NCBI GenBank assembly: GCA_016235025.1
Contig: JACRMV010000006.1
Span: 1-64,000, forward strand
DNA: 64,000 bases
Source: Rhodocyclales bacterium
Lineage (GTDB): Bacteria; Pseudomonadota; Gammaproteobacteria; Burkholderiales; Rhodocyclaceae
Direction of reading: 5' to 3'
Part shown: in pieces, positions 1-9,474 of the stretch
Layout of the letters: each line of letters opens with the position of its first letter
Numbering within the stretch: the stretch's first letter is position 1
Made by a program: the position numbers and the translations under genes
The notes under the pieces: model-generated
Databases searched by the model: none
Seen by the model: the letters and a program-made list of their open reading frames with translations, nothing else
Told to the model about the DNA's origin: nothing

Positions 1-139
1 GCATCTCATCGGGCATCAGTCCGCGCTGGAACTGGGCCTCAAAAGCAAGCCGTGCCATTTCGGCATCTTTGCTTGAATAAAACCGGGCAACAATTTCCTG
101 CGCCAGCAATACCTTCACATCCCGCGGATTACGACCCTC
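1..139 (-). pseudogene. TyrRS-like fragment, open to the left edge
   Basis: Read on the minus strand, this stretch gives [17 protein letters not shown] followed by [20 protein letters not shown]. That resembles the linker of bacterial tyrosyl-tRNA synthetase between the catalytic domain and the C-terminal S4 domain, where NPRD..K..LA.EIVARFH is typical. An in-frame TAG lies immediately upstream (positions 140-142), and no catalytic domain is seen before it. The synthetase therefore looks cut off on its N-terminal side; the C-terminal side runs out of the window. It could be a decayed partial duplicate, a rearrangement junction or an assembly join. The family match is from memory of the motif, not from a search. 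Confidence 0.5.
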
Positions 140-329
140 CTATACAAGCTCAAGGCCTGGCGAAGCTCCTTTATCCTCTATGCAAATTCAATCGCGGAGC
201 TTGGGGTCAACGGATGTAGCGACAGGGCTGCAACCGGGCGAAGCTCAGGCATGTGTCGAACAAGGAAACAGAGAAATGCTGGAGCAGACTCCAGGCTCTC
301 CGACCGGATGACGCCCTTCGCAACGCCCC
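140..329. other. Unassigned stretch between the TyrRS-like fragment and nagZ
   Basis: I see no convincing gene, tRNA or terminator here. All frames are broken or short. The abrupt change from TyrRS-like sequence to unrelated sequence at about 140 suggests a junction of DNA of different origin. Confidence 0.4.
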
Positions 330-1331
330 TCAGGCCAATTGCGTCACTGCCGCACGACCCGCGGCGTAAAGCGCTTCGTCGCGCTGCCAGTTGATATTCG
401 GAGCAAGGCCTTGCAATCGTGCCGCGCGTTGCGGGTCAGGCGCGGGGCGCCAGGTGGACAGCAACTCCCCTACCGAATCCGGCGCATTGCAGACCAGCAG
501 TACATCACAGCCGGCGGCCCAGGCGGCCTCGGCGCGTGCGACGATGCCGCCGGCGACGCTGGCACCCTCCATCGACAGGTCGTCGCTGAAAATCACGCCG
601 TCAAAGGCAAACTCGTTGCGCAGTTTTTCGATCCAGACCGGCGAAAAACCCGCCGGCCGGGGATCGACCTGCGGATAGATCACATGCGCCGGCATCACGG
701 CATCAAGCCGCAGATGACGGTAAGGCTCCATGTCCGCCGCCAGTTCCTCCAGGCCGCGTTCGTCGATCGGAATGGCGACATGGGAATCGGCTTCCACCCA
801 GCCGTGACCGGGGAAATGCTTGCCGCAACAGCCCATGCCGGCAGCGCGCAACCCATCGATCAGCGCACCGGCCAGATCTGTCACGGCCTGCGGCTGGCGA
901 TGGAAGGCACGGTCACCGATCACGCCGCTGCGCCCCCAGTCCAGATCGAGCACCGGCGTGAAGGAGAAATCGACTCCGCAATCACGCAATTCGGCGGCCA
1001 GCAGATAGCCCACGGCACGCGCGGCCTGGCGCGCGGCAGCAGCATCGCGATCCCACAGCTCGCCCAGACGCCGCATCGGCGGCACGGCAGTAAAACCCGC
1101 GCGGCAGCGTTGCACGCGCCCGCCTTCGTGGTCGATAGCAATCGGCAGGGCCGGCTCGCGCAAGGCGTGAATTGCGCTGCACAACGCAGTCAGTTGCATG
1201 TGGTCAGCATAGTTGCGCGCAAACAAGATGACGCCGCCCACCAACGGATGCAACAAGCGTTGATTGTCCAGCGGGGAAAGTTCGAGGCCGGCGATATCGA
1301 TCATCAGCGGCCCCAGCGGCATATTCTTCAT
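330..1331 (-). CDS. nagZ: beta-N-acetylhexosaminidase NagZ
   Basis: Cytoplasmic glycoside hydrolase family 3 enzyme that removes N-acetylglucosamine from anhydro-muropeptides during peptidoglycan recycling. The product is 333 residues, the usual NagZ length. It shows the KHFPGHG signature followed by a conserved His (SHVAIP), and the SDDLSMEGA segment that carries the family's catalytic Asp. The start at 1331 was chosen because it gives MKNMPLGPLMIDIAG, the normal NagZ N-terminus, and overlaps the acpS stop by 4 bp (ATGA). A longer in-frame extension exists upstream but lies inside acpS and is not NagZ-like. It is the last gene of a long minus-strand block starting at rpoE. Confidence 0.93.
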   Translation of the reverse strand: MKNMPLGPLMIDIAGLELSPLDNQRLLHPLVGGVILFARNYADHMQLTALCSAIHALREPALPIAIDHEGGRVQRCRAGFTAVPPMRRLGELWDRDAAAARQAARAVGYLLAAELRDCGVDFSFTPVLDLDWGRSGVIGDRAFHRQPQAVTDLAGALIDGLRAAGMGCCGKHFPGHGWVEADSHVAIPIDERGLEELAADMEPYRHLRLDAVMPAHVIYPQVDPRPAGFSPVWIEKLRNEFAFDGVIFSDDLSMEGASVAGGIVARAEAAWAAGCDVLLVCNAPDSVGELLSTWRPAPDPQRAARLQGLAPNINWQRDEALYAAGRAAVTQLA

Positions 1332-1705
1332 GGCGACTCCAGAATGACGAAGGCCACGGCATAGTCGGCTTCGTCGGCAAGCGAGAGATGGGCGGTCAGA
1401 TTGCGCTCGGCAAGGTACGCCGCCAGTGCAGGTGAAAAGGCAAACTCCGGTTTGCCCAGCGCGGTATGGGCCACGGCCACAGCCGGCAATACCAGCGGCG
1501 TCCGCACGCCGGTTCCCAGCGCCTTGCCCAGAGCTTCCTTGGCGGCAAAGCGTTTGGCCAGAAAGCGTCCCGGCGCGGCGCTGGACAGGCAACCCTCACG
1601 TTCTTCGGGCGCCAGCAATTTGTGTAGACCGCGCTCGCCGTGCCGCTGCCAAAACGCCTCCATGCGCGCCACGGCAACGATGTCGGTGCCGATACCGAAA
1701 ATCAT
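1328..1705 (-). CDS. acpS: holo-[acyl-carrier-protein] synthase AcpS
   Basis: Transfers the 4'-phosphopantetheine arm of coenzyme A to apo-acyl carrier protein, making it active for fatty-acid synthesis. The 125-residue product starts MIFGIGTDIVAVARME, with the conserved IGTDIV metal-binding segment, and has the RFAAKEALGKALG signature near residues 50-65. Both are diagnostic of AcpS. The start overlaps the pdxJ stop by 4 bp and its own stop overlaps the nagZ start by 4 bp, so translation is probably coupled. Its substrate AcpP is encoded at 15.5 kb in this window. Confidence 0.95.
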   Translation of the reverse strand: MIFGIGTDIVAVARMEAFWQRHGERGLHKLLAPEEREGCLSSAAPGRFLAKRFAAKEALGKALGTGVRTPLVLPAVAVAHTALGKPEFAFSPALAAYLAERNLTAHLSLADEADYAVAFVILESP

Positions 1706-2454
1706 CGCCGCTGGGCTTCCCGCAGCAGGCGTTTCATTTCCGCGACCGCCTCGCGCATGCCGACGAACAGGGCGCGGCTGACAATGGCGTGGCCGATGTG
1801 CAGCTCGCGTATCCCGGGCAGCGCGGCGACGGGCTGCACATTGAAATAGTTCAGCGCATGACCGGCATTGAAACGCATCCCTGCCGCCCGAATCGCTGCA
1901 CCCGCCTCGCGAATTTTTTCCAGCTCGGCCAGCACCGGCGCACTTTCGGCATCGCGTCCGCGGCTGTGAAAGGCATGGGCATACGGCCCGGTGTGAATCT
2001 CGCACACACGGACGCCGATGCGGGCCGCCGCCGCCACCTGCGCCAGTTCTGCGTCGATGAAGACGCTGGTAACGATGCCTGCCGCCGTCAGGCGCGCCAC
2101 GGCGTCGCCCAGGCGGGCTTCCTGGGCAATGATGTCGAGTCCGCCTTCGGTAGTCACTTCATGCCGCCCTTCCGGCACCAGCATCGCCATCTCGGGTTTC
2201 AGATCGCAGGCGATGGCAACCATCTCGTCGGTCGCCGCCATCTCCAGATTGAGCTTGATATGGGTCAGTTCGCGCAAGCGGCGCACATCGTGATCCTGGA
2301 TGTGCCGCCGGTCTTCACGCAGATGCACGGTGATGCCGTCGGCGCCGCCGAGATGCGCCTCGACCGCGGCCCAGACCGGATCCGGCTCCCAGGTCTGCCG
2401 CGCCTGGCGCACTGTGGCCACATGGTCGATATTGACGCCCAGTTCAATCATCAC
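1702..2454 (-). CDS. pdxJ: pyridoxine 5'-phosphate synthase PdxJ
   Basis: Condenses 1-deoxy-D-xylulose 5-phosphate with 3-amino-2-oxopropyl phosphate, the last ring-forming step of DXP-dependent vitamin B6 synthesis. The 250-residue TIM-barrel protein begins MMIELGVNIDHVATVRQAR, has the HLREDRRHI loop near residue 50, and carries ELHIGHAIVSRAL near the C-terminus, all typical of PdxJ. It sits between recO and acpS with 4-bp overlaps on both sides, the classic recO-pdxJ-acpS arrangement of proteobacteria. Product cofactor PLP is used by ThrC and AlaC encoded at the other end of the window. Confidence 0.95.
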   Translation of the reverse strand: MMIELGVNIDHVATVRQARQTWEPDPVWAAVEAHLGGADGITVHLREDRRHIQDHDVRRLRELTHIKLNLEMAATDEMVAIACDLKPEMAMLVPEGRHEVTTEGGLDIIAQEARLGDAVARLTAAGIVTSVFIDAELAQVAAAARIGVRVCEIHTGPYAHAFHSRGRDAESAPVLAELEKIREAGAAIRAAGMRFNAGHALNYFNVQPVAALPGIRELHIGHAIVSRALFVGMREAVAEMKRLLREAQRR

Positions 2455-3188
2455 AACTCCTGAAGTTCGACGAAAACCCGTCGCGATTGCAATGGCTTAC
2501 CCGCCAGGTAATGGGCGATCAATTGCCGCATCAGCAGCTTGCTTTCGGCCCGGGTGCGCGGATCGGCGTAGTCGTCAGCCGCCATGTCGAGCAGCGATTT
2601 ACCGCAAATCGTTGCCGAATCCAGCGTACTCGCCGTATCGCCAGCGCCGACTTTTCGCACCGGGCCGCGCTCGATCTGAAAGGCATAGCGGGCTTCCGCA
2701 TCCACTGTTTCGCCGCTCTCCGCGTCACGATCCAGCGTCAGGCCGTAACCCAGTTCCTTCAACAAGGTTTTTTCGAAGCGGCGCAATTCCGGCGCATCGG
2801 CGGCGCCGCCGGCCAGCGCCTGCAGGGCCGCCGCATAGGCATCGAACAACGCGCCATGCGCGTCTTCGCGGGGCAGCAGTTTCACCAGCAGCTCATTCAT
2901 GTAGTAACCCAGCATCAGGCAGCGCCCGCTCAGCAGCGGCACACCGCCCAGCCACTCGGCCTTGGCCAGTGTCTTTACCTCGCCACCGCCAAACCAGCCC
3001 AGTTCCAGCGGCTGAAAAGCCATCAGCAGGCCGCGCAGCGCAGAACGCGGACGCCGCGCACCACGCGCCAGCAAGGGCACGCGGCCATACGCGCGCGCGA
3101 AGACATCGACCACGAGACTGGTTTCGCTGTAGGGGTAACTGTGCAGGACATAGGCCGGCTGCCCGTCGATGCGTTGCTTGCCGCTCAC
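2451..3188 (-). CDS. recO: DNA repair protein RecO
   Basis: Recombination mediator of the RecFOR pathway, which helps load RecA on single-strand gaps coated with SSB. The 245-residue product has the N-terminal OB-fold start (YVLHSYPYSETSLVVDVF, then GARRPRSALRG) and a helical C-terminal domain with the LLMRQLIAHYLAGKPLQSRR end typical of the family. Residues about 180-190 read [12 protein letters not shown], encoded by one copy of the dispersed repeat described in the findings, in a region that varies among RecO proteins. It lies 4 bp after era and overlaps pdxJ by 4 bp. Confidence 0.94.
   Translation of the reverse strand: MSGKQRIDGQPAYVLHSYPYSETSLVVDVFARAYGRVPLLARGARRPRSALRGLLMAFQPLELGWFGGGEVKTLAKAEWLGGVPLLSGRCLMLGYYMNELLVKLLPREDAHGALFDAYAAALQALAGGAADAPELRRFEKTLLKELGYGLTLDRDAESGETVDAEARYAFQIERGPVRKVGAGDTASTLDSATICGKSLLDMAADDYADPRTRAESKLLMRQLIAHYLAGKPLQSRRVFVELQEL
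2631..2657 (-). repeat. Dispersed 27-bp repeat, copy in recO
   Basis: The plus strand contains CCAGCGCCGACTTTTCG preceded by CGCCGTATCG. Read in recO sense and frame it encodes KVGAGDTA. It is the best full match to the repeat family consensus. Confidence 0.7.
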
Positions 3189-3192
3189 GGTA

Positions 3193-4083
3193 TCACTCGT
3201 AGCCGAGGGATTTCAGGGCGCGTTCGTCGTCGGCCCAGCCGCCCTTGACCTTGACCCAGGTCTCCAGCCAGACCGTACCGCCAAACAGCTTTTCCATTTC
3301 CTTGCGCGCATCGGTAGACACCCGCTTCAGGCGCTCGCCGGCCTTGCCGATGACAATCGCCTTGTGCGCCGACCGGTCGACGATCACGGCGGCATGAACA
3401 CGCCGCAACTCACCCTCCTGCTCGAATTTCTCGATTTCGACTGCAATGCCGTAGGGCAACTCCTCGCCCAGGTTGCGGAACAATTTTTCGCGGATGATTT
3501 CCGATGCCATGAAACGCTCCGAACGATCGGTGATGTCATCGGCATCAAACACCGGTGGCGCCTCGGGCAGGTACTTCGTCGCGGCAGCGAGCAATTCGTC
3601 CAGTCCCTGTGACTTCTCGGCGGAAAGCGGCACGATTTCAGCGAAGTTGTACAACGTTGAAACGCGGGCAATGAACGGCAGCAGATCGGTCTTTCTGGTC
3701 AAGCGATCGATCTTGTTGATAACCAGCATGACCGGCTTCTCCGTTGGCAGCATGCGGATGATTTCATCCTCGCTGATGCCCCAGCGTCCGGCCTCGACCA
3801 CCAGCAGAATGACATCGACATCGACAAACGAGGATGTCACGCTGCGGTTCATCAGCCGATTAAGGGCATTCTTGTGCGTGGTCTGGAAACCCGGGGTATC
3901 GACGAAAATGAATTGCGTTTCCGCCCGGGTCAGTACCCCATGAATGCGATGACGCGTGGTTTGCGCCTTGCTTGAGGTGATGCTGACCTTGGCCCCGACC
4001 AGTCGATTGGTGAGCGTCGATTTGCCTACATTGGGGCGACCGATGATGGCCAGAAAACCGGTGCGAAAACTGCTGTCCATCAT
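3193..4083 (-). CDS. era: GTPase Era
   Basis: Essential GTPase that binds the 3' end of 16S rRNA and assists maturation of the 30S ribosomal subunit. The 296-residue protein has G1 GRPNVGKST at residues 15-23, G3 DTPGF, G4 NKID, and a C-terminal KH domain with the VIGKAGERLK loop and the WVKVKGGWADDE end. The annotated start gives Met-Met; the second ATG (4080) is equally possible. It overlaps the rnc stop by 4 bp, the widespread rnc-era pairing linking rRNA cleavage with assembly. Confidence 0.96.
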   Translation of the reverse strand: MMDSSFRTGFLAIIGRPNVGKSTLTNRLVGAKVSITSSKAQTTRHRIHGVLTRAETQFIFVDTPGFQTTHKNALNRLMNRSVTSSFVDVDVILLVVEAGRWGISEDEIIRMLPTEKPVMLVINKIDRLTRKTDLLPFIARVSTLYNFAEIVPLSAEKSQGLDELLAAATKYLPEAPPVFDADDITDRSERFMASEIIREKLFRNLGEELPYGIAVEIEKFEQEGELRRVHAAVIVDRSAHKAIVIGKAGERLKRVSTDARKEMEKLFGGTVWLETWVKVKGGWADDERALKSLGYE

Positions 4084-4748
4084 TTGATCTCGGAAAGAGC
4101 AAGATTGGCCGCTTGCTGTTCGGCAATACGCCGGCTGTTACCCATGCCGACGCGACGGATGCCTAGCGCGGCAATAATGCATTCCACCTCGAACTCTTGT
4201 GCATGGGCCTCGCCATGCGTCGCCAGGAGTTCATAACGCGGCACCGGCAGCCGCCGCGCCTGAAGCAGTTCCTGCAAGGTGGTCTTGGGATCCTTGCCTG
4301 AATGGGCAGGGTCAATGTGCGCAATGAACGGCTGGTAAAGCTGTTCGATCACTCCGCGCACCGCATCGAATCCGGCATCCAGGTAAATCGCCGCAAAAAC
4401 GGCCTCGAGTGCATCGGCAAGTGTTGATGGGCGACGAAACCCGCTGCTCTTCATCTCACCGTCGCCGAGACACAGATAATCGCCGAGATGCAGTGTCAGT
4501 GCAATTTCGGCCAGGGTTTCCTGGCGCACCAGACTGGCACGGACACGGGACAGATCACCTTCTTTAAGTTCTGAAAACCGCAAGAACAGTGCGCCTGCAA
4601 TCACGCAATTCAGAATCGAATCACCGAGAAACTCCAAACGCTCGTTGTGGGGTGTGCCAAAACTGCGGTGGGTAAGTGCCTGACGCAACAACTCCGGACG
4701 GGAAAACTTATATCCCAGTGCTGCTTCAAAGACGTGCAGCAGTTTCAT
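4080..4748 (-). CDS. rnc: ribonuclease III
   Basis: Double-strand-specific endoribonuclease that processes rRNA precursors and many mRNAs. The 222-residue product has the RNase III signature ERLEFLGDSI at residues 36-45, the second acidic metal site in DALEAVFAAIYLD, and a C-terminal double-stranded RNA binding domain from about residue 150 (DPKTTLQELLQARRLPVPRY). Length and domain order match bacterial Rnc. It overlaps the upstream DUF4845 gene and the downstream era gene by 4 bp each. Confidence 0.96.
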   Translation of the reverse strand: MKLLHVFEAALGYKFSRPELLRQALTHRSFGTPHNERLEFLGDSILNCVIAGALFLRFSELKEGDLSRVRASLVRQETLAEIALTLHLGDYLCLGDGEMKSSGFRRPSTLADALEAVFAAIYLDAGFDAVRGVIEQLYQPFIAHIDPAHSGKDPKTTLQELLQARRLPVPRYELLATHGEAHAQEFEVECIIAALGIRRVGMGNSRRIAEQQAANLALSEIK

Positions 4749-5104
4749 TTTTTGTTGCTGCTGCCCTCAAAATCGAAAACCAGGCTGGTGTTGCCAAACA
4801 ATGGCACCTTCTTGCTATAGGAAAAAGAAATAATCAACTCATTGCCTTCCTTGCTGATATCGAGATCCTCCGCCGTAATGCTCTTGATCAGATCAATATC
4901 CGCACGCCTGGAAAAAGCCTCGCGCACCTGCGCCATCGAAGCCTCCTTGAGATTGGCATCACCCGCCGTTGCCTTGACGACCTTGACGATTTTGCCGTAC
5001 TCGATCCACTCCGGCAGCACCTTCATCAACAGCAAGGCCACCAACGCAAAAATCACACTGCCAATCAAAAGACCATTGAGACTGACGCCGCGCTGGAATT
5101 TCAT
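4745..5104 (-). CDS. DUF4845 family membrane protein
   Basis: A 119-residue protein of unknown function. The N-terminus MKFQRGVSLNGLLIGSVIFAL resembles a type IV pilin-like or single-pass signal anchor (one hydrophobic segment at about residues 9-27), followed by a soluble domain expected to be periplasmic. Small DUF4845 proteins sit between lepB and rnc in many beta- and gammaproteobacteria, which is the basis of the call. Its place directly after signal peptidase suggests a link to protein export, but that is only context. It overlaps rnc by 4 bp and begins 8 bp after lepB. Confidence 0.8.
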   Translation of the reverse strand: MKFQRGVSLNGLLIGSVIFALVALLLMKVLPEWIEYGKIVKVVKATAGDANLKEASMAQVREAFSRRADIDLIKSITAEDLDISKEGNELIISFSYSKKVPLFGNTSLVFDFEGSSNKK

Positions 5105-5112
5105 GTCGCCTC

Positions 5113-5901
5113 CTAGTGGAAAGAACCAATCCGCTTCAGATCGCCAAAGTTGAACCAGATGAAGAATGCCTTGCCGACCAGGTTCTGATCCGGCACAAAG
5201 CCCCAGAAACGGCTGTCTTGAGAATTGTCGCGATTATCGCCCATCATGAAATAATGGCCCGGCGGCACCTCGCAACTCACACCTTCGCTATTGTAGTGGC
5301 ATTTATCGCTATGCGGAAAGCGAACAATCGGCTGAACATGGCCCGCAGCTTCGGGATCAATCAGCACCGAATGCTCGACCGTTCCGAGGGTTTCAGTGAA
5401 GTGCGGGGTGTAGTACAGCCGATCGCGATCGAGGAAGTCCCCGATCTTCTTTTCCATCACTTCCTGTCCGTTGATGAACAGTTTCTTGTTGCGATAGGTC
5501 ACCTGATCACCAGGCAAGCCCACTACACGTTTGATGTAATCCAGCGAAGGGTCGGGGGGATAGCGAAACACCACCACATCGCCACGCTGCGGCGAGCCGG
5601 TTTCGATAATTTTTTTGTTGAGTACCGGGATGCGGATACCGTAAGTGAACTTGTTCACCAAGATAAAGTCACCCACCAGCAAAGTCGGCATCATCGAGCC
5701 GGAGGGTATCTTGAAGGGTTCGACGAGAAACGAACGCAGCACAAAGACAGCGAGTATTACCGGGAAGAAACTGGCCCCGTACTCAACCCACCAAGGGTCT
5801 TTGGCGTCTGCCGCACGTTTCTTGCGCAGCCAGAAATGGTCAATTACCCAAAGAACTCCGGTAGCCAGCACGAACAAAAAAAGAATCAGGGCAAAATTCA
5901 T
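5113..5901 (-). CDS. lepB: signal peptidase I
   Basis: Inner-membrane serine protease that removes signal peptides from exported proteins. The 262-residue product has two N-terminal membrane segments, the SGSMMPTL motif with catalytic Ser69, the [12 protein letters not shown] motif with the general-base Lys124, and the C-terminal [14 protein letters not shown] box. It overlaps the lepA stop by 4 bp; lepA-lepB is the arrangement that gave both genes their names. Export clients in this window include DegQ, RseB and the TolC-like protein. Confidence 0.96.
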   Translation of the reverse strand: MNFALILFLFVLATGVLWVIDHFWLRKKRAADAKDPWWVEYGASFFPVILAVFVLRSFLVEPFKIPSGSMMPTLLVGDFILVNKFTYGIRIPVLNKKIIETGSPQRGDVVVFRYPPDPSLDYIKRVVGLPGDQVTYRNKKLFINGQEVMEKKIGDFLDRDRLYYTPHFTETLGTVEHSVLIDPEAAGHVQPIVRFPHSDKCHYNSEGVSCEVPPGHYFMMGDNRDNSQDSRFWGFVPDQNLVGKAFFIWFNFGDLKRIGSFH

Positions 5902-7691
5902 TTGTCCCCCACGCGCAAGACGGCCAGAAACGCTTCCTGCGGAATTTCAACACGTCCGACCTGTTTCATGCGCTTCTTCCCTGCTTTCTGTTTTTCCAGC
6001 AGCTTTCTTTTCCGCGAAATGTCACCGCCATAGCACTTGGCCAGCACGTCCTTACGCATGGCCTTGACGTTCTCGCGGGAAACAATGGTGGCGCCAATGG
6101 CCGCCTGGATTGCCACGTCATATAACTGCCGTGGAATCAGCTCACGCATCTTGGCCGCCACTTCGCGCCCACGATACGCGGCGTTGGCGCGATGCACGAT
6201 CATCGACAAGGCATCGACCTTCTCGCCATTGATGAGAATATCCAGCTTGACCACATCGGCGGCGCGATATTCCTTGAAATCATAGTCGAGCGAGGCATAG
6301 CCCCGCGAGACGGATTTCAGTTTGTCAAAGAAGTCCATCACCACTTCAGCCATCGGCATCTCGTAGGTCAGCTTCACTTGCCGGCCGTGATAGGCGATAT
6401 CCATCTGCCGGCCACGCTTTTGTTCGCACAGCGTAATCACGGCGCCAAGATAGTCCTGCGGCACGAAAATCACCGTAGTGATGATCGGCTCGCGAATTTC
6501 CTCAAGCTTTTGCACCTCGGGCAACTTGGATGGATTTTCAACCAGAATTTCCGTTCCGTCGCGCAGGCGTACCTGATAGACCACGGTCGGCGCCGTGGTG
6601 ATGAGGTCCTGGTCGAATTCCCGCTCCAGGCGCTCCTGCACGATTTCCATGTGCAGCAAGCCCAAAAACCCGCAGCGGAAACCGAAGCCAAGCGCCTGCG
6701 AAACCTCCGGCTCGTAATGCAATGAGGCATCGTTCAGACGCAGCTTTTCCAGCGAATCACGCAACGCGTCGTATTGATTCGACTCAATTGGGTACAGCCC
6801 GGCAAATACCTGCGGCTTGATTTCCTTGAAACCGGGCAAGGGCACGGCGGCCCGCCGATCAGCCAGCGTCACGGTATCGCCGACTTTTGCGGCATCGAGT
6901 TCCTTGATGCCGGAAATAATGAAGCCCACCTCGCCCGCCCGCAACTCGGTGCGTTGCAGTGACTTTGGCGTAAACACACCGACCTGCTCACACAAGTGCA
7001 CCGTGCCGGTCGACATCAGCAGGAGTTTCTCTTTCGGCCGCAGCACGCCATCGATCACACGCACCAGCATCACCACCCCGACATAATTGTCGAACCAGGA
7101 ATCGATGATCAGTGCCTTGAGCGGCGCCTCCGGATCGCCCTTGGGGAAAGGAATGCGGGCAATCACGGCTTCCAGCACGTCATCCACGCCCAATCCGGTT
7201 TTCGCCGAGCACAGCACGGCTTCGGTGGCATCAATGCCGATCACATCCTCGATTTCCTGGCGTGCATTGTCGGGATCGGCCTGCGGCAAATCGATCTTGT
7301 TCAATACCGGAACCACCTCGACGCCAAGCTCAATCGCCGTATAGCAGTTGGCGACCGTCTGCGCCTCCACGCCTTGCGAGGCATCGACCACCAGCAATGC
7401 ACCTTCGCAAGCCGACAGCGAACGGCTCACCTCGTAAGAGAAGTCGACATGCCCGGGCGTGTCAATCAGATTCAGGTTGTATATCTGGCCGTCACGAGCC
7501 ATGTATTTGAGCGCCGCCGTTTGCGCCTTGATGGTGATGCCGCGCTCCTTTTCGATATCCATCGAATCGAGCACCTGCGCCTCCATTTCGCGGTCAGACA
7601 GACCACCGCAGCGCTGAATGATTCGATCGGCCAGGGTGGACTTGCCATGGTCGATGTGGGCAATGATGGAAAAGTTGCGTATGTGGTTCAT
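5898..7691 (-). CDS. lepA: elongation factor 4 (LepA)
   Basis: Ribosome-associated GTPase thought to act in back-translocation and 30S biogenesis. The 597-residue protein has [10 protein letters not shown] (G1) near residue 10, DTPGHVDF (G3), NKIDLP (G4), and the LepA-specific C-terminal domain rich in Lys and Arg ([17 protein letters not shown]). The start at 7691 gives [19 protein letters not shown], matching known LepA N-termini; an in-frame ATG at 7715 adds eight residues and cannot be excluded, since neither has a clear Shine-Dalgarno site. Confidence 0.95.
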   Translation of the reverse strand: MNHIRNFSIIAHIDHGKSTLADRIIQRCGGLSDREMEAQVLDSMDIEKERGITIKAQTAALKYMARDGQIYNLNLIDTPGHVDFSYEVSRSLSACEGALLVVDASQGVEAQTVANCYTAIELGVEVVPVLNKIDLPQADPDNARQEIEDVIGIDATEAVLCSAKTGLGVDDVLEAVIARIPFPKGDPEAPLKALIIDSWFDNYVGVVMLVRVIDGVLRPKEKLLLMSTGTVHLCEQVGVFTPKSLQRTELRAGEVGFIISGIKELDAAKVGDTVTLADRRAAVPLPGFKEIKPQVFAGLYPIESNQYDALRDSLEKLRLNDASLHYEPEVSQALGFGFRCGFLGLLHMEIVQERLEREFDQDLITTAPTVVYQVRLRDGTEILVENPSKLPEVQKLEEIREPIITTVIFVPQDYLGAVITLCEQKRGRQMDIAYHGRQVKLTYEMPMAEVVMDFFDKLKSVSRGYASLDYDFKEYRAADVVKLDILINGEKVDALSMIVHRANAAYRGREVAAKMRELIPRQLYDVAIQAAIGATIVSRENVKAMRKDVLAKCYGGDISRKRKLLEKQKAGKKRMKQVGRVEIPQEAFLAVLRVGDK

Positions 7692-7760
7692 GGAGGACAA
7701 CAAAAAGGCGCTCATGCAGTGGTCAGAGCGCCCCGGAGACTGAATCGCGAAGCTCGGATT

Positions 7761-8087
7761 TTAACGGAAAGCACTTAAATACTCACGTACTTTCGTCGTA
7801 TCAAGGAAGTAATGACACAGTTCATTGCCCAATGCATCCACAAGCACCGGTACCCGCTCATCGTACTTCTCCTCAAGCGCCGGATCGGCATCGACATCAA
7901 GCACTTCGATTTCGAATGCAATCAACCCTGGCTCGCCGCGCAAGGCTTCCAGTGCGGCGAGCATGTCTTCGCACAGATGGCACCAGGCGCGACTGAACAA
8001 CCGCAACGCCGGCGTCTCGGGCAGCGCGACCAACGGCTTATTTATTCGCCTGCCCCTTAATGGTGACGAAGGTCTGCATATCGCCAC
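7761..8087 (-). CDS. glutaredoxin-like protein (DUF836 type)
   Basis: Small thioredoxin-fold protein with a CHLCEDM redox motif (C-x-x-C) and the cis-proline segment RVPVL followed by a short C-terminal helix. This pattern fits the glutaredoxin-like DUF836 family. As annotated it has 108 residues and starts inside degQ; a TTG at 8033 would give an N-terminus without most of that overlap and begin just before the fold, so the start is uncertain. It sits between degQ and lepA in the stress block. A redox or disulfide role is plausible but unproved. Confidence 0.8.
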   Translation of the reverse strand: MAICRPSSPLRGRRINKPLVALPETPALRLFSRAWCHLCEDMLAALEALRGEPGLIAFEIEVLDVDADPALEEKYDERVPVLVDALGNELCHYFLDTTKVREYLSAFR

Positions 8088-9474
8088 GCCTTACCAGCAG
8101 CGTGATGGTCGCCCCCTTGTCAATCCCGGCCAGCAGCTCGTTAAACTGGGAGACTGATTTGACGTCAACCTGATTCCCTTTGTGTATCAACGAGAGAATC
8201 ACATCGCCCGGCCGCAGATCCGTGCGTGCACCGCCATTGACGACATCTTCGACAATCAGGCCATGCCCGACACCCAGCGCCCGCCTTTGCTCCGGCGTCG
8301 GAACCGCAAGCACAAGCCCCAGACGATTTGCCCTGGCTGAATTGTCGGGCTTGCCACCACGCTGGCTCGGCGGGAGCGCCGCATCGACCATTTCGCCCAC
8401 AGTAACGGTCAAATCACGTGTTGCCCCCTTGCGCCAGACCTGCACCACCACCTTGGTGCCCAGCTTGGTCGAACCCACCATGCGCGGCAAATCACTCGAC
8501 TCGGTCACCACCTTGCCGTCAAACCTGAGGATGATGTCGCCGGCCTCAATACCCGCCTTGTCGGCGGCGGCACCTTTTTCCACCGACGCAACCAAGGCTC
8601 CCTGGGGCTTGCCCAGACCAAACGCTTCGGCCAGATCCTTGCCCACCTCCTGAATCACCACACCCAGGCGCCCACGGCTCACTCTACCTTTCACCTTGAG
8701 CTGATTCTGCACCTCCATTGCCAAGTCGATCGGGATGGAGAAAGACAGGCCCATGAAACCACCAGAGCGAGAATAAATCTGAGAATTGATGCCCACCACT
8801 TCACCCTTCATGTTGAACAACGGGCCGCCCGAATTGCCCGGATTGATCGCGACGTCGGTCTGAATGAAAGGAACATAGTTCTCCTGCTGCAAGGTGCGTC
8901 CCTTGGCGCTGACAATACCAGCCGTGACCGTGTTCTCGAAACCGAAGGGCGAGCCGATTGCCACCACCCACTCGCCCACCTTGAGCTTGGAAGGATCACC
9001 CAGCTTGACTACGGGAAGGTTGCCGGCCTCGATCTTGATCAGTGCGACATCGGTGCGTTTGTCGGCGCCAAGAACTCTGGCCTTGAACTCGCGCTTGTCG
9101 GTCAGCTTGACGAGCACCTCATCGGCGCCATCGACGACATGTGCATTGGTCAGGATATGGCCATCGGCACTGATGATGAAACCGGAGCCGAGGGACTGGC
9201 TTTTATGTTCCTGCGGTTCCCTGGGCAGTCCAGGCCGCCCAGGAACCTGTCCGGGGAAAAAGCGCCGGAAGAACTCTTGTGCCGGATCATCCGGATCAAA
9301 GGGAAGCTGCAACTCGGCGACCGGGCCTTTGACTACCTGCGTGATGCTGATGTTCACCACTGCTGCGCCCTGCTTTTCGACCAGTTCGGTGAAATCCGGC
9401 AGATCATGAGCCTGACCAGATACAGAAAACAGCACCAACAATGCACCAAAAAATGAGGATAGAAACTTCTTCAT
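8038..9474 (-). CDS. degQ: periplasmic HtrA-family serine protease (DegQ/MucD type)
   Basis: Trypsin-like periplasmic protease and chaperone for misfolded envelope proteins. The 478-residue precursor has a signal peptide ending near QAHD (residues 1-22), the catalytic triad His112 (TNAHVVD), Asp142 (DVALIK) and Ser215 (GNSGGP), and two PDZ domains in the C-terminal half. Its position after rpoE-rseA-rseB-rseC is the mucD arrangement, so transcription under the envelope-stress sigma factor is expected. It overlaps the rseC stop by 4 bp. Choice among DegP, DegQ and MucD names is not settled by sequence alone. Confidence 0.93.
   Translation of the reverse strand: MKKFLSSFFGALLVLFSVSGQAHDLPDFTELVEKQGAAVVNISITQVVKGPVAELQLPFDPDDPAQEFFRRFFPGQVPGRPGLPREPQEHKSQSLGSGFIISADGHILTNAHVVDGADEVLVKLTDKREFKARVLGADKRTDVALIKIEAGNLPVVKLGDPSKLKVGEWVVAIGSPFGFENTVTAGIVSAKGRTLQQENYVPFIQTDVAINPGNSGGPLFNMKGEVVGINSQIYSRSGGFMGLSFSIPIDLAMEVQNQLKVKGRVSRGRLGVVIQEVGKDLAEAFGLGKPQGALVASVEKGAAADKAGIEAGDIILRFDGKVVTESSDLPRMVGSTKLGTKVVVQVWRKGATRDLTVTVGEMVDAALPPSQRGGKPDNSARANRLGLVLAVPTPEQRRALGVGHGLIVEDVVNGGARTDLRPGDVILSLIHKGNQVDVKSVSQFNELLAGIDKGATITLLVRRGDMQTFVTIKGQANK

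Noticed and set aside
6871-6900. A sequence in lepA like the dispersed repeat (GGTATCGCCGACTTTTG)
   Set aside because: It encodes KVGDTVT, which is part of the normal LepA sequence, and it lacks the central CAGCG. Treated as chance similarity.
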